DNA from: Icerya purchasi
Taxonomy: Eukaryota; Arthropoda; Insecta; Hemiptera; Monophlebidae
Length of the DNA stretch: 64,000 bases
Direction of reading: 5' to 3'
NCBI GenBank assembly: GCA_039619475.1
Contig: CM077115.1
Coordinates: 60,146,864 to 60,210,863, forward strand
This document shows, one piece after another, positions 1 through 12,199 of the stretch. The stretch's first letter is position 1; every line of letters starts with the position of its first letter. The notes under the pieces are model-generated. The model did not search any database. It saw nothing but the letters and a program-made list of their open reading frames with translations, and had not been told where the DNA came from. The translations under genes and the position numbers were made by a program.

Positions 1-394
1 TAAAGTAATGGATCATGAAAGAGTACGACAGTTAATTATATTGCTAATAATGCTATTAAATTAACGGTAGATAGAAATAAAAGTAACGATATAATTAATG
101 AAAATATTCAAAATTCAAAAAGCGCACTAACTTATTTTCCGCATTACACGAATAAGATGTATTGCTACGGAGAACTTTCTAAAGATAAAATGCTCTAAAG
201 CTTCAGATTTTTACTTTTTTTTCTTGTTTTTTGAAAGGGAGTATGTCGCAATAAGCTAAAAAGAAATCGACATTCCAAAGGTATACTTAGTCATATCTCG
301 AAGCGGCCGGAATTGATTGGTATTGTAGGAAATAGTATTACAGACGAATTTACCAGAACGGTTTCAATCTCGCCATCGACTGTCAATGTCAAGT
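1..394. other. unassigned AT-rich sequence
   Basis: I see no gene and no recognisable repeat here. The right edge runs into the decayed end of a mariner fragment. Confidence 0.5.
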
Positions 395-690
395 CTAACC
401 TAATCCCAGTTCATCGCCGAGTAATCTAACACTAAGACGACGGTCAGTGTTTAAAAGTTCATACACTTTCACCAAATGTTCACGAGTTCGGCTCGTTAAA
501 AGTCTCCCAGCGCGGTCATTGTCTTCAACATCCTCGCGGCCATCTTTGAACCTACATGAAAACTATTGCACATGACATGGCTTCTTCTTTATAGGCCTCT
601 TGAATCATATCAAAAGTCTCTGTAGCGGTTTTGTTCTGTTTCGCACTGAACTTTATGGAATAACACTGCTCCAAATGACGCTTCATTTTC
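395..690 (-). pseudogene. mariner transposase N-terminal fragment, broken
   Basis: Read on the minus strand from an ATG at 686, the first ~38 codons resemble the N-terminal helix-turn-helix of mariner transposases: LEQCYSIKFSAKQ, then TATETFDMIQEAYKEEAMS. After a stop and a frame change near 545, the reading resumes with FKDGREDVEDNDRAGRL and TDRRLSVRLLGDELG, the usual linker and second HTH of the family. The fragment then stops without any catalytic domain. It is a dead remnant. The assignment rests on motif order, not on a database search. Confidence 0.7.
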
Positions 691-890
691 GATTCTCGGA
701 ATTTCGACGGGGGTCACTGACACACACTCAAACTACTAGTGATCTGCTCACTCCAGCGTCTCAGACGCAACTGCCGCTGTTGCGGTCAGTTAGCGACATC
801 CTCCACTACTCCACCCTGTCTTTAGAATCGGTCTGCGCGTCCTCGCTTACTCAGGAAAAAATCAGTCTTGAAACTTTGTGAACGCACCAT

Positions 891-994
891 GTGTACCTAG
901 GAGTGACTTGGATCCGGAACGAGACAAGTCTCGAACCCATGACTTCTGATTTGGTAGCCGAGCACCTTAACCACTAGGCTACCACGCTGCCCTT
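891..994 (-). repeat. tRNA-derived SINE, 5' (tRNA-like) part only
   Basis: The minus strand begins GGGCAGCGTGGTAGCCTAGTGG and carries a pol III A-box-like TAGCCTAGTGG and a B-box-like GGGTTCGAGAC. It matches the head of the fuller copies at 3466, 54694 and 57280, but lacks their middle and the CTTTA-rich tail. Confidence 0.75.
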
Positions 995-1039
995 AAAGTT
1001 TCAGAATAATGTTGTCGAAATAGTTGTATTACAAACGAT

Positions 1040-1345
1040 ATGGCAAGAAATTATATTCACGCATTGGTTAGATCGAGAACGAGACATCGTTTAACACCAG
1101 AAATGTTATAAAAATAGATTTAATATGATCGAATCGGATTTATGTAATTGCGGAGAGCGGGGCTCCGTCGAACACATGATTTGGAGTTGCAGACTAGACG
1201 ATAACAATAGGAACTGTGTCGAATCTACATTACATTACCTGTTAATATTCCAATAGTATTTGCTGACCTAGCAGGCAATTTCAAAAGTATTGCACACAAC
1301 AATCTTACGTAATCTGTATGCATTTAGGAGAGAGAAAACAGAAGG
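1040..1345 (+). pseudogene. LINE ORF2 C-terminal remnant (post-RNase H cysteine motif)
   Basis: One frame reads RSRTRHRLTPEMLYKNRFN, then SDLCNCGERGSVEHMIWSC. The spacing CxC...H...C after an R-rich GH-like segment is typical of the region downstream of RNase H in jockey/R1-like non-LTR retrotransposons. No upstream RT or RNase H is present here. It is a short 3' fragment and not functional. Confidence 0.6.
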
Positions 1346-1639
1346 GATATGTACTACGAAGTTTTGTCAACACGGCAGTGTACACTGTGATTGATTTCGA
1401 GTGATGATACTGAGTCCCTCCATTACGCTAACGGTGTGATCAAATACTATGCAAAGCGTTTGTCGACCTGGGCTTCTCCCAGTGGAGAATACAAAAACCG
1501 AATAGGCCGTAATCCGAATAAAACGGCGGCCATCCGTAAGTTTCAAAGCATCTATAAAGTCGAAGTTGCATAATAGAAAATACCAAAGCTCACCCGCAAG
1601 GCTAATAACTGTTAACTTTTGGAAATGCAGGAAACCATA
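1346..1639. other. unassigned sequence
   Basis: A 60-codon plus-strand frame (1391-1573) is open but has no recognisable domain. It could be the 3' tail of the LINE remnant just upstream. Confidence 0.35.
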
Positions 1640-2330
1640 AGTGACGAGAAATTAGTATAAACGTGTTTTTTTAATGATGGAAGACCGTTCGGGTCGCGTT
1701 ACAAATCTGGAAAAGCGATCGTATATGAAAATCGAAACTTTTCATGGTTGTACGCCCAAAGAAATTTATTCTGCAATGGAAAAAAATGTGTGGCAGCGAC
1801 ACCATGGACTCTCCCGATAGACCCTAAAAATTTAAACAAAGGCTGTTTGTCGGTTGCGCCTCGTACTGGTCGTCCAAGAACTTCACGTGACTACACAGAC
1901 ATCGCTATAGTGGCAGCTCTGATCGATAAAGACGTGCAAAGAGATAGGTCAAACAGCTGCTATCGAAAACCTGTCGGCCATCAGCGCTAAAATTCAGGAA
2001 ATTACGTTCATTACCAATCTTGCGTGATAATGCACGCCCTCACGACAATGATGAAATTCGAGAAATTTTTGTGGAATACGGCTAGGAATTGTTACCACAC
2101 CCTATTCGCCGGATATGGCTCCTTGTGATTATGATCTTTTCTGCAAATTCATCAAGAGCCGATGCGAGGAATCCGTTTTCCGGATTAAGAGGCCTTAAAT
2201 AGCGCTGTGACCCGACAGATTCGTGAACTACACTTCAAAGGCCTTCTGGACGGCATCTAGAACCTCCCCTGACGTTGGAAACGTATTATTGAGGAGTAGG
2301 GTGATTATATTGAAAGATTATAATACTTAT
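1640..2330 (+). pseudogene. decayed mariner-like transposase, second lineage
   Basis: On the plus strand a start-like region reads MEDRSGRVTNLEKRSYMKIE, followed after frame changes by GRPRTS. Near 2105 the catalytic-motif relative YSPDMAPCDYDLF can be read, then VTRQIRELHFKGLL and a WKRIIEE-like C-terminus ending near 2300. Motif order matches an MLE transposase with many frameshifts and an internal deletion. It differs clearly from the intact copies at 40.8 and 60.6 kb, so it is a separate lineage. Confidence 0.65.
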
Positions 2331-2695
2331 ATGACTTTGTCAAATAAACTGTTTTTTATATGGACACGTGTGCATTACTTTTGAAATGCCCTACCTAAAT
2401 ACATAAAAACGAGCGGATTAAGGTTTTTAAGAGCTTATTGATTGCATATAGCCTTATATATTAGAACAAAGATCAGAGATGCCAAGAAAAAAAAAAAGAT
2501 TTGTATCGCAAGCGTTTTATTTAGAATGTTTTGTTTTCCGAACTGCGAGTTGCTGACGATTTGTTTGAGAGTTGAAGAAGACACACGTTTTACGATTGTA
2601 AAATTAATGCTACAAAAACGTTGCGGTTGCAGTCGGTTGTCCAGTTACACTGAAATTCAGTGAAAAAGGACACGTATATAGGTGTGTGGTGGAAT
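2331..2695. other. unassigned sequence
   Basis: Contains only a lysine-rich 73-codon open frame over a poly-A run. I see no gene here. Confidence 0.4.
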
Positions 2696-2965
2696 GTTTG
2701 GCTAGAAAAATAATAGAAATACGGATGGTAATCTTCCTCTTCTCCCGGTTTATTATTAATCCCGCTTGTTTACTTATGTATATTCTTAAGCTTATGTAGC
2801 AGGGTAAAAGCTTTTTGTTTTGACGAGGCGATTATTGTTACGTCATTCGCATACCGCAGGATTATTAATAATTTTTCGGCCCTATTTTTACACCATCTTC
2901 CCATTTATCGACTACTTCTCTTAGTGTCCCCATTCACTGCATATATTAATTACATTTAATATTTC
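2696..2965 (-). pseudogene. non-LTR reverse transcriptase fragment (YADD-box region)
   Basis: The minus strand reads GRWCKNRAEKLLIILRYANDVTIIA, then SSKQKAFTLLHKLKNIHK. This is the palm motif around the RT catalytic box, here YAND instead of YADD, so a catalytic Asp is replaced. No other RT blocks are present. It is a dead LINE fragment. Confidence 0.65.
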
Positions 2966-3465
2966 ATTTCGGAATTTTATGTTGTTACAAATACTTTTTT
3001 AAGAATTGTAATAGAGGTTTCCAAGAATTTCACTGCTTTTTTTTCTTACAGCGAAAAGAAATAACTATATTTTCACGGTATCCAGTATCGAACACTCTAA
3101 TTAGTAGCTAAAGCGAATTTTGTTTATATCGACTGCTCTCGGATACTAGTTGACGATCGCAAGTAGATTTAGCGTTTATTTATTCTTTAATAAAAACTTG
3201 AGCAATTTTATTTTGCTCATTGGCGTCCATTTATTCTGCTCCGCAACATCCTCGTGGTGCCCCTGGATATAGTTGAACTTATTTAGTGCGTTTTGTTGAA
3301 AAGTGACTGCAACGAGTGCTGTCAAAAGGAACTAAAATATCACAGCCCCGATAAACTCCTTCTCAAGGCTATATTCTTTTTTTTTGGACTTCAGAAAGAA
3401 CCAATCAGTTCACGAACTAAAATTAAAAGCAATTATACATCGATATTGTAACGTATAATGCATCT
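2966..3465. other. unassigned AT-rich sequence
   Basis: No open frame of note and no repeat that I can pair with another part of the window. Confidence 0.4.
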
Positions 3466-3748
3466 AAGTAAAGTAAGTAAAACAAGAGTCATATATCCTT
3501 GACGGGGCGTTGGGGATTAGGAAGTTAAGGTTCACAATGTACTAAGCTCAACGGTACTAATAAGAGTAAGGGGGCCAGTTATTTTCTCTCGGCCGCCTTT
3601 ACTTTTCCAGATTTCACTAGTACCCAATTCAATTTCAGATTAGGTATATACCTGGAAGCGACTTGGATCCAGAACGAAACAAGTCTCGAACTCGCGACCT
3701 CTGACTTGGTAGCCAAGCACCTTAACCACTAAGCTACCGCGCTACCTT
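3466..3748 (-). repeat. tRNA-derived SINE, near full length
   Basis: On the minus strand it runs from a GGTAGCGCGGTAGCTTAGTGG head with A- and B-box-like elements, through a middle containing AAAGTAAAGGCGGCC and TGGCCCCC, to a 3' tail seen on the plus strand as TAAGTAAAGTAAGTAA. It shares this whole layout with the copies at 18159, 22913, 54694 and 57280. Confidence 0.85.
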
Positions 3749-3769
3749 ATGATGTATCCATATAAATAA

Positions 3770-5157
3770 AATTATATATTCAAAGCTAACAAACAAGGAA
3801 TGTTCTCTTTGTATATTTCAGCACCTTACAAAACATCCTCTATATCGTCGTCGCTGAAGTTGTGGGACAGCAATTTCTGTAACCATCTGATTCTTTGCAT
3901 CGATGTGCTAAAGAACCTGGATGACATTTCACTTAACAAATAATCCACAAAAAGGAATATATACTGAATGTTGGTAATACTCTTCAACTGTCCGAGTCAT
4001 TCGACCGATTTGTTTGAAGGTCGGTGATTCTGCGCACCGTTATTTCTGTACTAATTTCGTTTGCGAGGGCCTTAGATTGATTAACAAGTTTTTTGAATGC
4101 GTCCGTGTTAGTTTCACGTTGCCTCTGCAGACTTGCTGTGGTCGTATTAACAAGCTGAACTACAGAGATTATATGAATTTCAATGGCTTGTAATGATCGA
4201 AATAAGGACAGCGTGATTCCTGAAATATCAGTGAGGATTACCGAGCTTATAAGAAATTCTGATGACATTATAGCTTGGAGCAACGGAAATGCGTGTGTAG
4301 CACTTCTGTTTCCTTGGCCAGGCATTTTTTTCAAAATTCCAGGAAGGCATGGTAAGACATCCAAGAATGTCAAAACCGCTTCATGTCTTTCCACCTATCT
4401 TTTTGTTTTAGTATATTTTGTTTTTCCATTGGCAGATGAGCTTGCGTTTCTACTCTGAGGAGATGTATTCGTTAAGTTGATTCACAAAAGAAAGTTGCAA
4501 CACTTGAAGTAATACTTATGAAATTTCTTATGCTGGGTACGGTGCAAGCTATACTGATAACTAAAATTGTAAGTTGAGTCAGTGGCTTGCGCAATGGGTA
4601 AAAATGGCCAATGAATGCTGGATGTGCATGCCTGAACACCTTTTATTTTAACGCTCATGTTGGCTCCTCCAGCATATGCTTGACCTCGGCACAACGTAAT
4701 ATCCAAGTTAAGATTTTCTAACGCCCTCAAAATGTGATGAGCAATATTTCTACCAGTAAGCTTAATCATTGATTTAATTTGTATCTACATCGAAATAGCG
4801 AATACAAATGGCCAGCTGCTCACAAAAAGAAACATCTTTGGTAATCGTAAAATATTTAGCCTTTTTAATTTGGTTCACTATTTTGCTTGTGATTACTTTC
4901 TCACAGCATTCAATCAAGTCATTTTGTGTCGACTTCTACGTTTTTACTTAATCATATAGCATCTCATCTCCAACATCAATTTGGAACTTCAACAACTCTC
5001 TGAAATTGCTTTCCCCGTAGAAACTTTCCGCTTCGAAATTATCATAATTTCTGTGACCTCTGAATGGTATGTTTCGTATTTCGCATAATAAAACTGTTTT
5101 TATGATGGGTATAAACTTTTTACAATTCTCTTCAATAGTTTTCATTTTCTGGGATCT
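3770..5157 (-). pseudogene. hAT-superfamily transposase remnant
   Basis: On the minus strand, several segments resemble a hAT/ZMYM1-like transposase in the right order. They are IRNIPFRGHRNY with NFRELLKFQ (DUF4371-like start, ~5070-4960), CCEKVITSKIVNQIKKAKY and SFCEQLAICIRYFD (~4920-4790), GGANMSVKIKGVQA (~4680-4630), ERHEAVLTFLDVLP and SEFLISSVILTDISG (~4390-4200), and a C-terminal dimerisation-like TTSATTI...FCKVLKYTKR (~3860-3800). Stops and frame changes separate them, and the segment with the middle catalytic residues is partly missing. It is non-functional. No TIR was found. Confidence 0.7.
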
Positions 5158-5159
5158 CC

Positions 5160-5187
<28 letters not shown>
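5158..5187 (-). repeat. poly-T tract (possible LINE poly-A tail)
   Basis: About 27 consecutive T on the plus strand. Read on the minus strand it is a poly-A tract at the 3' side of the LINE remnant that follows at higher coordinates, consistent with a target-primed retrotransposition tail next to the hAT remnant. Confidence 0.5.
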
Positions 5188-5190
<3 letters not shown>

Positions 5191-6560
5191 TTTTTGGGCA
5201 TGTTGCCTAAGAACGGTTACCCAATCCAAAGGTATGATAGCATTAATGATTCTACAGAAAAAATATTAGAAATGGAGCATATGAATGAAGCTAATAGAGG
5301 AATAACCGAGGGAGCAGGAAAATAAAGGATTCCATGAGCGCTGTAAGGCGTAGGAAGGTCAAGATGCAAAAAACCAGAATACAGTATCTCGCGTTCTGAA
5401 GAAATGAAAGGACACGTTCAAGCAAAAGGTGATTCGCATCACAAATGAAGTTTGCTTCTGACAGATCAAACGGATAAAAAAAGGAGACTGAGTAATGGAG
5501 AAACGGAAGAGCGAAGCAGAAAACAAGCTGTGATTTAACCGAAGTGTCTAATTATAGATGAGATAGTTGACCGCCTCATGTTGGGGAAATTCTGGAACCA
5601 AGGGAGAAGAGGAGGAATAGGTTGTATGGATACGTAAAAGAAAGCAGGATTAGAAAATGAAGAAGGGGGTAGAAATACTAACAGTCGCGATGGCAACGTA
5701 AAGAGAGAGAGAGGAAGAAGACTTTGGACTGAAAAATGAAACTAATAAAGCGACCGTCTGAAGCAGCCGAACGTGCCAACGAGTCAACTAACTCGTTGCC
5801 CGGAATTCCGCAATGACTCGGATAATCCACAATAGATCTATACGGATAAAGCGGGAATGAAATAAATGCGAAATTAAGGAGCGTATGTGAAGCACGATAG
5901 GACCAGCGGATGGTTTAGGAAAAGGAGTAACAATAGCTTGTAAAACACCGTTTGAGTCAGAAGATAAGAGAACATTAGATATGTTGCTAGTGGAAGCTAT
6001 AAAAAGGATTGCTTATAGGATTGCGATAGATTCGGCTAGGAATATGGAGGAGAAAGAGCGAAGTTTGAACGCTTCAAAATAGCCGGAGTCCGGCAGAGTG
6101 AAAGCCGCTCCAATCTCCAAAACCGACTTTGAGCCATTGGTGAAAATTAAAGTATAAGAAGGAAAGAGCGAGGATAAAACATAATTAAATTCGTTACGAG
6201 TAGCGGGAGAGGGAAAAAACTTAACATACGAAGGAACAATGAGTATATTAGTCGAATAAATAAAACCTGAGAAATTATAGGTGAAATAAGGGTATGTGGT
6301 GTAAAGGAAAGAACAAAAAGAGAGAAGACCCTGAGACGTGAAGAAATGAAGGAAAGGATTGAAGTTTTACTAAGGAAGAAACGCCAGTTGTTGAATATAA
6401 ACCGGTAGGAATTAAGCAAGTAGAAATTGGTAATATGAAGAGACGTTTGATCAGAAATCTTTCACCTAGATAAAGTCTTCGCATGAATAAAGGATAGGAA
6501 CCAGTGATCTCACTTGGACAGGAAACCCCATAGCACACACAACTGGGGGCCACGTGCCCC
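5188..6560 (-). pseudogene. LINE (jockey/R1-like) ORF2 3' remnant with RNase H
   Basis: On the minus strand, decayed frames show RNase H landmarks: an SDSNGVLQAI segment (SDS acid motif, ~5960), then DYPSHCGIPGNELVDSLARSAA (~5830-5765), the usual WxPSHxGixGNExAD block. Upstream, SLVKLQSFPSFLHVSGSSLF (~6380-6310) lies where an LxxIQ...RxxSGA-type segment would be. Multiple stops make it a dead copy. The 3' side leads to the poly-A tract at 5158-5187. RNase H placed after RT is a feature of the jockey, I and R1 groups; the clade cannot be fixed here. Confidence 0.65.
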
Positions 6561-8481
6561 CGTCCTTCCCTTAAATTCGCCTATGTGTCCGTTTATGCAC
6601 TTCACTTTATAGTTTCAAATTTATTTGTTGTTTATGTCAATTATTTATAGTAAATTTTTTAATTTCCTTTCTAGAAATTTATATATCCATTTTCTTTTTA
6701 AAAAAATTAATTTTTTATCTATTATTTGGAATTGAAAAAAAAGTATGGCTTTCAAATTTGTTTTTCTTTGTGTATGTCGAGTTCGTTCCATTTCAACATT
6801 TTTCGGTACTAGAGAACTAACGGGGAAGAAAAAACCAGGATTCGCCACTGATTTTTTTTTTCATATTTTATATTTCAAGTGTTTCGGGAAACGTAATTTA
6901 TTTCATATAAAACGTACCATCTTTTTAATAAACGTTTCAACATGTTTCGTCGTTATTCATATTTTTTATCATTTTTCAATTGGCACAAAAAAATATTTAT
7001 TTTTACGCGGTTAAAATTAATGACTGCAAAAGTCAGCAGTTTTTTTTCTCTTTACCCGAAATTTCGGGTAGGGCACATTTATTTACTAAAAAATATTAAT
7101 TTATTATAATAACGGCATTAATAATATAACCCATTCACTTAAGTATTTCGTATTATATTAATTACCATTTTACAGTTTTTGTTACAATATCTACTATATT
7201 TCTACTACTTACTTAATATAAATGTACATTATTTTTCCGGAATTTTATTTCTTCAGTTGCAAATTTGTTAAATTCATTAAAATAATTTTGTACAAATTGT
7301 TTTATATCATAATTACGGAGTCTATTATTATTATTATTATTATTATAATTGCAACCTTGTAGTATATGAAAAACATTCCATTATAATTATTCCATATTTC
7401 TTGAAATTTATTTATATAAAATTTATCCATAAGTTTTTTCATTTGTTTTACTTTAAGCGGTTTATCCTAATATTTAAAAAATGGTGTCTTATATATTACG
7501 TTATTAAACGGCGGATGATCTATATTAATATTGTTTTTAATTGCGAACAAGCTTATATGTTTTTGCAGTTCGTATTCGATAGGTAACATGCCTGTGATAA
7601 CTATTGTAGCCATAATATAGCTGGTAGTTCTGTACGCTTTAATCAGTTTAATGGCAACCTCTCTTTGGAAACCTTTAATTATTACTTAGAAATCTTTTAG
7701 TCCCTAGCATATCAAAATAAATAATACTGCCCCTAAATAATATTTGGTACTATTATACATTTATACAATATCATTCCCTTTTTATAATTTATTCGATTAC
7801 TATTGTTGAAAAGTTTGTTGAAAATCGGCATGAATTTGTTAATTTTATTTCTTACATAATCAGCAGTTTCGAATCTATAAAGAAAAAAAATGATTTCGGA
7901 TGAAGAAAAGAAACTGTAGAAGTTTGTACAAAGAGTGTGTACATAAATCATAAAAAAATGCCGATACTCGGAATTAAGAAATTATTTTTACTGCCAGTTC
8001 TGATTCTTTACCTCCTGCGCAGGTTTTTCAACTATTGAATATTTAAATAAAGGTGTGTAGAATTTCAAGTGTTTTTTGCATCAAATGACTAAAACTTTTA
8101 TATTGTACTATTAAAAATTCTTTCAGTCGTTTGTGTACACCGTCCTAGCATAAATAATGTATCTATTAGCACACATTAGCTAATGAAACAAAGTTTCACC
8201 AGGAACAGCTGATGTTTTCGACACCATTTGTTTTTCTATTTATCTACCGCATTTTTCTTTTATTACTGCAATGAAATGAGGAGTTATCTCTACTTCTTTC
8301 CTCTTCATTATCACCTCTTCGTTCGTTGCTGATTCGTAATCACTTAAAAAAGGTATCGTTTATTTCACTATGCTCAATTGTTGTTGATAACTCTCCCAGT
8401 AAGGCTCGACAAATTAAAATTAGTTTTTTAACAGACGGACAAAAAGTACGCAGCTGGATCAAACACAACAAACGTTATACA

Positions 8482-8515
<34 letters not shown>

Positions 8516-10707
8516 ACTGATGACGTTGGAAAAATATGATTCTTAGAAAAAAGCTAATAATTAGCGGACTACTCAGAATTCAAGTACGGCTCCGTTGGCA
8601 GAAATAAAAAAAAATCACACATTTCGATATTCATTTACTCTTAATTAAACAGTATGCTGAATTGACAAACGTTATATTTTTGTACTTTTGATGTGACGTG
8701 TTATTTTTTTGATCAGGATTTGAGTGAATTTAATGAATGATGAATATACTTAAAATGATATTATGGTTTCCAAAGTAAATATGTTTTTGTTTCCCGTGTG
8801 TGATGATAAAGAAGCAGTCTAAAAAACGGAAAATAAAAATACTATCATCCAATCGAATCAGTTTTACGCAAACTCGTAAAGAAAATCATAAATGCGGACT
8901 ACTGCGCATCTCCAGCTACCTTATAATTCGGTGTGGATTTAGAATAATTTGCTGTACATTCGATCACGTGCTGCATTTTCGGAACTCAATATAGTCGATT
9001 TATTTCGAGAGCCTTCGGTCTAATATGGAAATGTTAAATTTTGAAAACGGCTTCGGAATTTTCGATGCCACATAGCCAGAGGCATGTTCAAATTCTTCTT
9101 CGATAAATCGAATTTATTTCAGCCAGAAAATGGTAGTCGTACAAGGCTCAATTTCCAGTCTGCCCGATTCAACATTGTCATCAATAGCTACACTGCTTGT
9201 CGTTGACGACTTTGTTCTATTTGTCTCTTGTTCAAAAACGGACTTGGGGGGGTTGTCAAGAAATCTTGTAAAGCACGATGGAGAGGCACTTAACAATCGC
9301 CATTTCAGTTCTCTACGGATGTTAATGGCAGTTCATTTATGCTAGAAAACATCAACGTCAGATTGAAATTACGCCGAACGGTTAGCCTTCGAACAGGGTC
9401 CAATATTTTAGCGCTTGGTGTTCGATGAGCGACTAAATGGAAACGTCATATTAATCGAATGAAATCCGGCTGCATAAAAAAGATAAACACTATTAAAAAA
9501 AAGTTGCCGAATACAAGCTGCGGGGATCCGATCGATGCTCGCTTGCACTTTAATTAAATATTAGATTACGATTACGGGTGGTCGCGTCCGCAGCTTCGGC
9601 TAATTTGAACTTATTAAACTCAACACTATTCTGAGGTTTTACCGATGTTACTTTCTGTGAGGATATTTCTAGCTCTATTATGGAACCGAAACAGTCTGAA
9701 TACTTGATATTGAATTCAAATTTTATCAGACTGTGTATATGGAGAATTTCCTCATCCATGATATTATAAACACCGGACATCTTTCATTTATGATAGCTTT
9801 ATTAATTCTCTAGTGGCATTGGTGAAATATGATCGTTTCCATTTGGATCTTTACGAAACTCATCTTTTCGTTCTACTGGCAGAGTACCACACGATCTAAT
9901 GATACAATGTCGCGCTTATTTTATTTTCAAACGGAGTAGCGTTTTCCTTTTTTTCTCACGTATTTTACAATTCTATTTGCCGAAAAAGCTTGCTATAGGT
10001 AATATTAAAATCTCCGCTTCCTTTTAGTTTGTCCGCTTTGAAATGCTCTTCTTTCTATTGAAAACTATCGCGAAATCCACCAACATCCGGCAACAAAAGA
10101 CTTTATCGTATTTTTCGACGTTCATTTATTGTTTGGATTATACATCGACCGGCGTAAAGGATACAGCTTATAACATTCCAATTATGAATTTTAAAACTCA
10201 CGTGAAATGAAGATTTCTAAATCAACGTCACTTTCTACGGATCTAGGTTTCACTAACAAACTGTAGTCGGTCATACAAAATTCGATCAATGCACTATCCC
10301 CCGATGTTGTAAGGAAGAAGTAGTAGTGGCAAGATGCTCCACCCAAAATACTCTATCCCGTTTGCTACACTCGTAATGCTCATTTAACCGTTCAACATTT
10401 CGTTTAGCAGATTATCTTCTCTATTAAATACACCGGTTCCGAGATTCCGAGACCGGTCATCATCCGAAACCCTCTCTGACAACTCGCAAAAAATTTAGAC
10501 CTCTTCCTGAAATCAAACGGCCATCAGTTCCGCCGAATTTGAATCGTTCAACTTCACGCGTCTCTGGTCTATAGTGCATTGCACATAAATTCAGCAGTAA
10601 GTAAATAATATTTGACCGAGAGAAATAATCAACTAAACGCGAATTTAACCTGAAAAACTCAGCGAACTCAAACACACTTACGGCTCCTCAATCCCCGGCC
10701 GATAATA
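6561..10707. other. AT-rich intergenic sequence without recognised genes
   Basis: Only short AT-driven open frames occur. Notable simple sequence: an ATT repeat near 7327-7350 and an uninterrupted A tract at 8484-8512. The tract could be the tail of an unrecognised retroposon on the plus strand. Slightly GC-richer patches at 9.1-9.4 and 10.4-10.7 kb have no identifiable product. Confidence 0.5.
8484..8512 (+). repeat. poly-A tract
   Basis: About 29 consecutive A. No recognisable retroposon body was found upstream, so its origin is open. Confidence 0.6.
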
Positions 10708-11320
10708 CAAGGGCTGTTCTCAATAAAGACTGACACTTGAGCTATAAATTGTTTATTATATAATAAAAATTATTGATCTTCAGACCGATTACATTCGATA
10801 TACTCAAACGCGATGCACTTTTCCATTCGCCGCTGACATTCGAGGAAAACGTCCTTAAAGCCTTTCGCTGAAAGTCTCTTCAAAATCACTTCTAAAGCCT
10901 TTACAGTAGCAGAAGGAAAACGCCGGCCTTTTAAACTTTTTTTTTACCCGCGGGGTAAAGATAAAAGTTGTTCGAAGCCAAATCCGAGCTGTAAGGGGGG
11001 TGCGGCGGCACTGTTTCGACCTTTTACTTTGAGCCAAGAATTGTGCTACATCCGTGATATGCGATCTTGCGTTAATGCAGTTTCCAAAGGCCAACGAGAT
11101 CTGGGCGCTTCTTAGCGATGTAATCTTTCATCAGTTGTTTTGAAATGTAATAGACTGCAGTACCGGTCCGATCTTAAGGAACCGTATGAATGTAAACCAT
11201 ACCTCGATAATAATCGAAGAGAGTATTCGTAATCATCAACGCATTAATCTATTTCGTCTGATTTTTCTGCGTTTTTCGTTTTCCTGCGTTTGTCACGCAT
11301 TTGTTTTGGCTTCGCCTGAA
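10708..11320 (-). pseudogene. decayed mariner-like transposase C-terminal half, third lineage
   Basis: Minus-strand frames read MKDYIAKK, RPDLVGLWKLH (~11140-11075), NARSHITDVAQFLAQSK (~11070-11020), a YSSDLAS-like relic of YSPDLAP (~10990), then ILKRLSAKGFKDVFLECQRRMEKCIAFEYIECN (~10890-10790). This is the C-terminal catalytic core of an MLE transposase, with the second catalytic Asp changed and several frameshifts. The N-terminal half is absent. Confidence 0.65.
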
Positions 11321-12199
11321 GTCACCAAATAATTGTGTCGAACAAAGTTTAACATATTACGTTTCTATTCGGAACGACGTAAGTCTCGAATATCAAATTC
11401 AGAGATTATTATATACAGTACGACCGTCTCCGATGTCCGTAGGATAAATTTCGACAGACAGACAACCTAATACTGACGAGCTTTGATTGTCCAATACCGA
11501 AAATTATATTCATTACCACGGTAGTACCCCAGCTATTCGGTACGGACGGCAATACTAATTTAATAATTAAATAATTAAATAATTAAATAATTAAATATCT
11601 GCGAGTCGATGCGTGACAATAAGATGAGTGGTAGGTTTATTTATTTTTTTTCCATTAATTTAATTATTTATCTTTCGCGTGAACGTGTTCTCCTACGATA
11701 ATACTGGTACATTATAGAAAGATTAAAACTGCTAGCCGGATATTTAGATACCGAAGTATTATGAACGTGATAATATCGCAATAACAGGAATATAATATTC
11801 ACTAATTCAACAAACCGACATGATTATCGATACTCCGAAACATGTCGTTTTATAACGTTTGCGCATTAGCGAATGTGTTATTGTGATTTTTATATCTATT
11901 TGCAGAAGTAATGGAATGCGATGTGTTTAATTGCAAAAAAAGTACGTATTTCTATATTAATCGCACCCATACAATCTCGGTGTAGAATAATTAGTAATAT
12001 GCGGCATTCCTTTTAGACGAATGCGCCGGGATTTTATGGGGATAACTATGCAAATACGAGAGCAGTCCTTTTTGTACATTGAATGACTCTCCAAAAAAAA
12101 AAAAGAGTAATGCGCGTTCAACTCCGGTTCAGAGTAGAAATTACACATGTTTACTGCGTACTTTGTTAAATAAAAGAAGAACGACGCTCGGTCTGCCGA
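11321..12199. other. unassigned intergenic sequence
   Basis: No gene recognised. Contains the AATTAAAT tandem repeat listed separately. Confidence 0.45.
11557..11597 (+). repeat. AATTAAAT tandem repeat
   Basis: About five perfect 8-bp units, TAATTAAA/AATTAAAT. Confidence 0.9.

Noticed and set aside
891..994. tRNA gene
   Set aside because: Pol III boxes are present here and at 54.9 and 57.3 kb, but the sequence recurs with a long common body, so it is a SINE head and not a functional tRNA.
3190..3330. Possible LTR-retrotransposon leader (GTGGTGCCCC)
   Set aside because: No paired LTR, primer-binding site or gag/pol sequence could be found near it.
8519..8545. CTGATGA followed by GGAAAA as another hammerhead candidate
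   Set aside because: No stem II hairpin and no complementary stem I around it; chance match.
9550..9780. 76-codon minus-strand frame (start MSGVYNIMDEEILHIHSL)
   Set aside because: Faintly like N-termini of arthropod mobile-element or virus-like structural proteins, but too short and weak to support.
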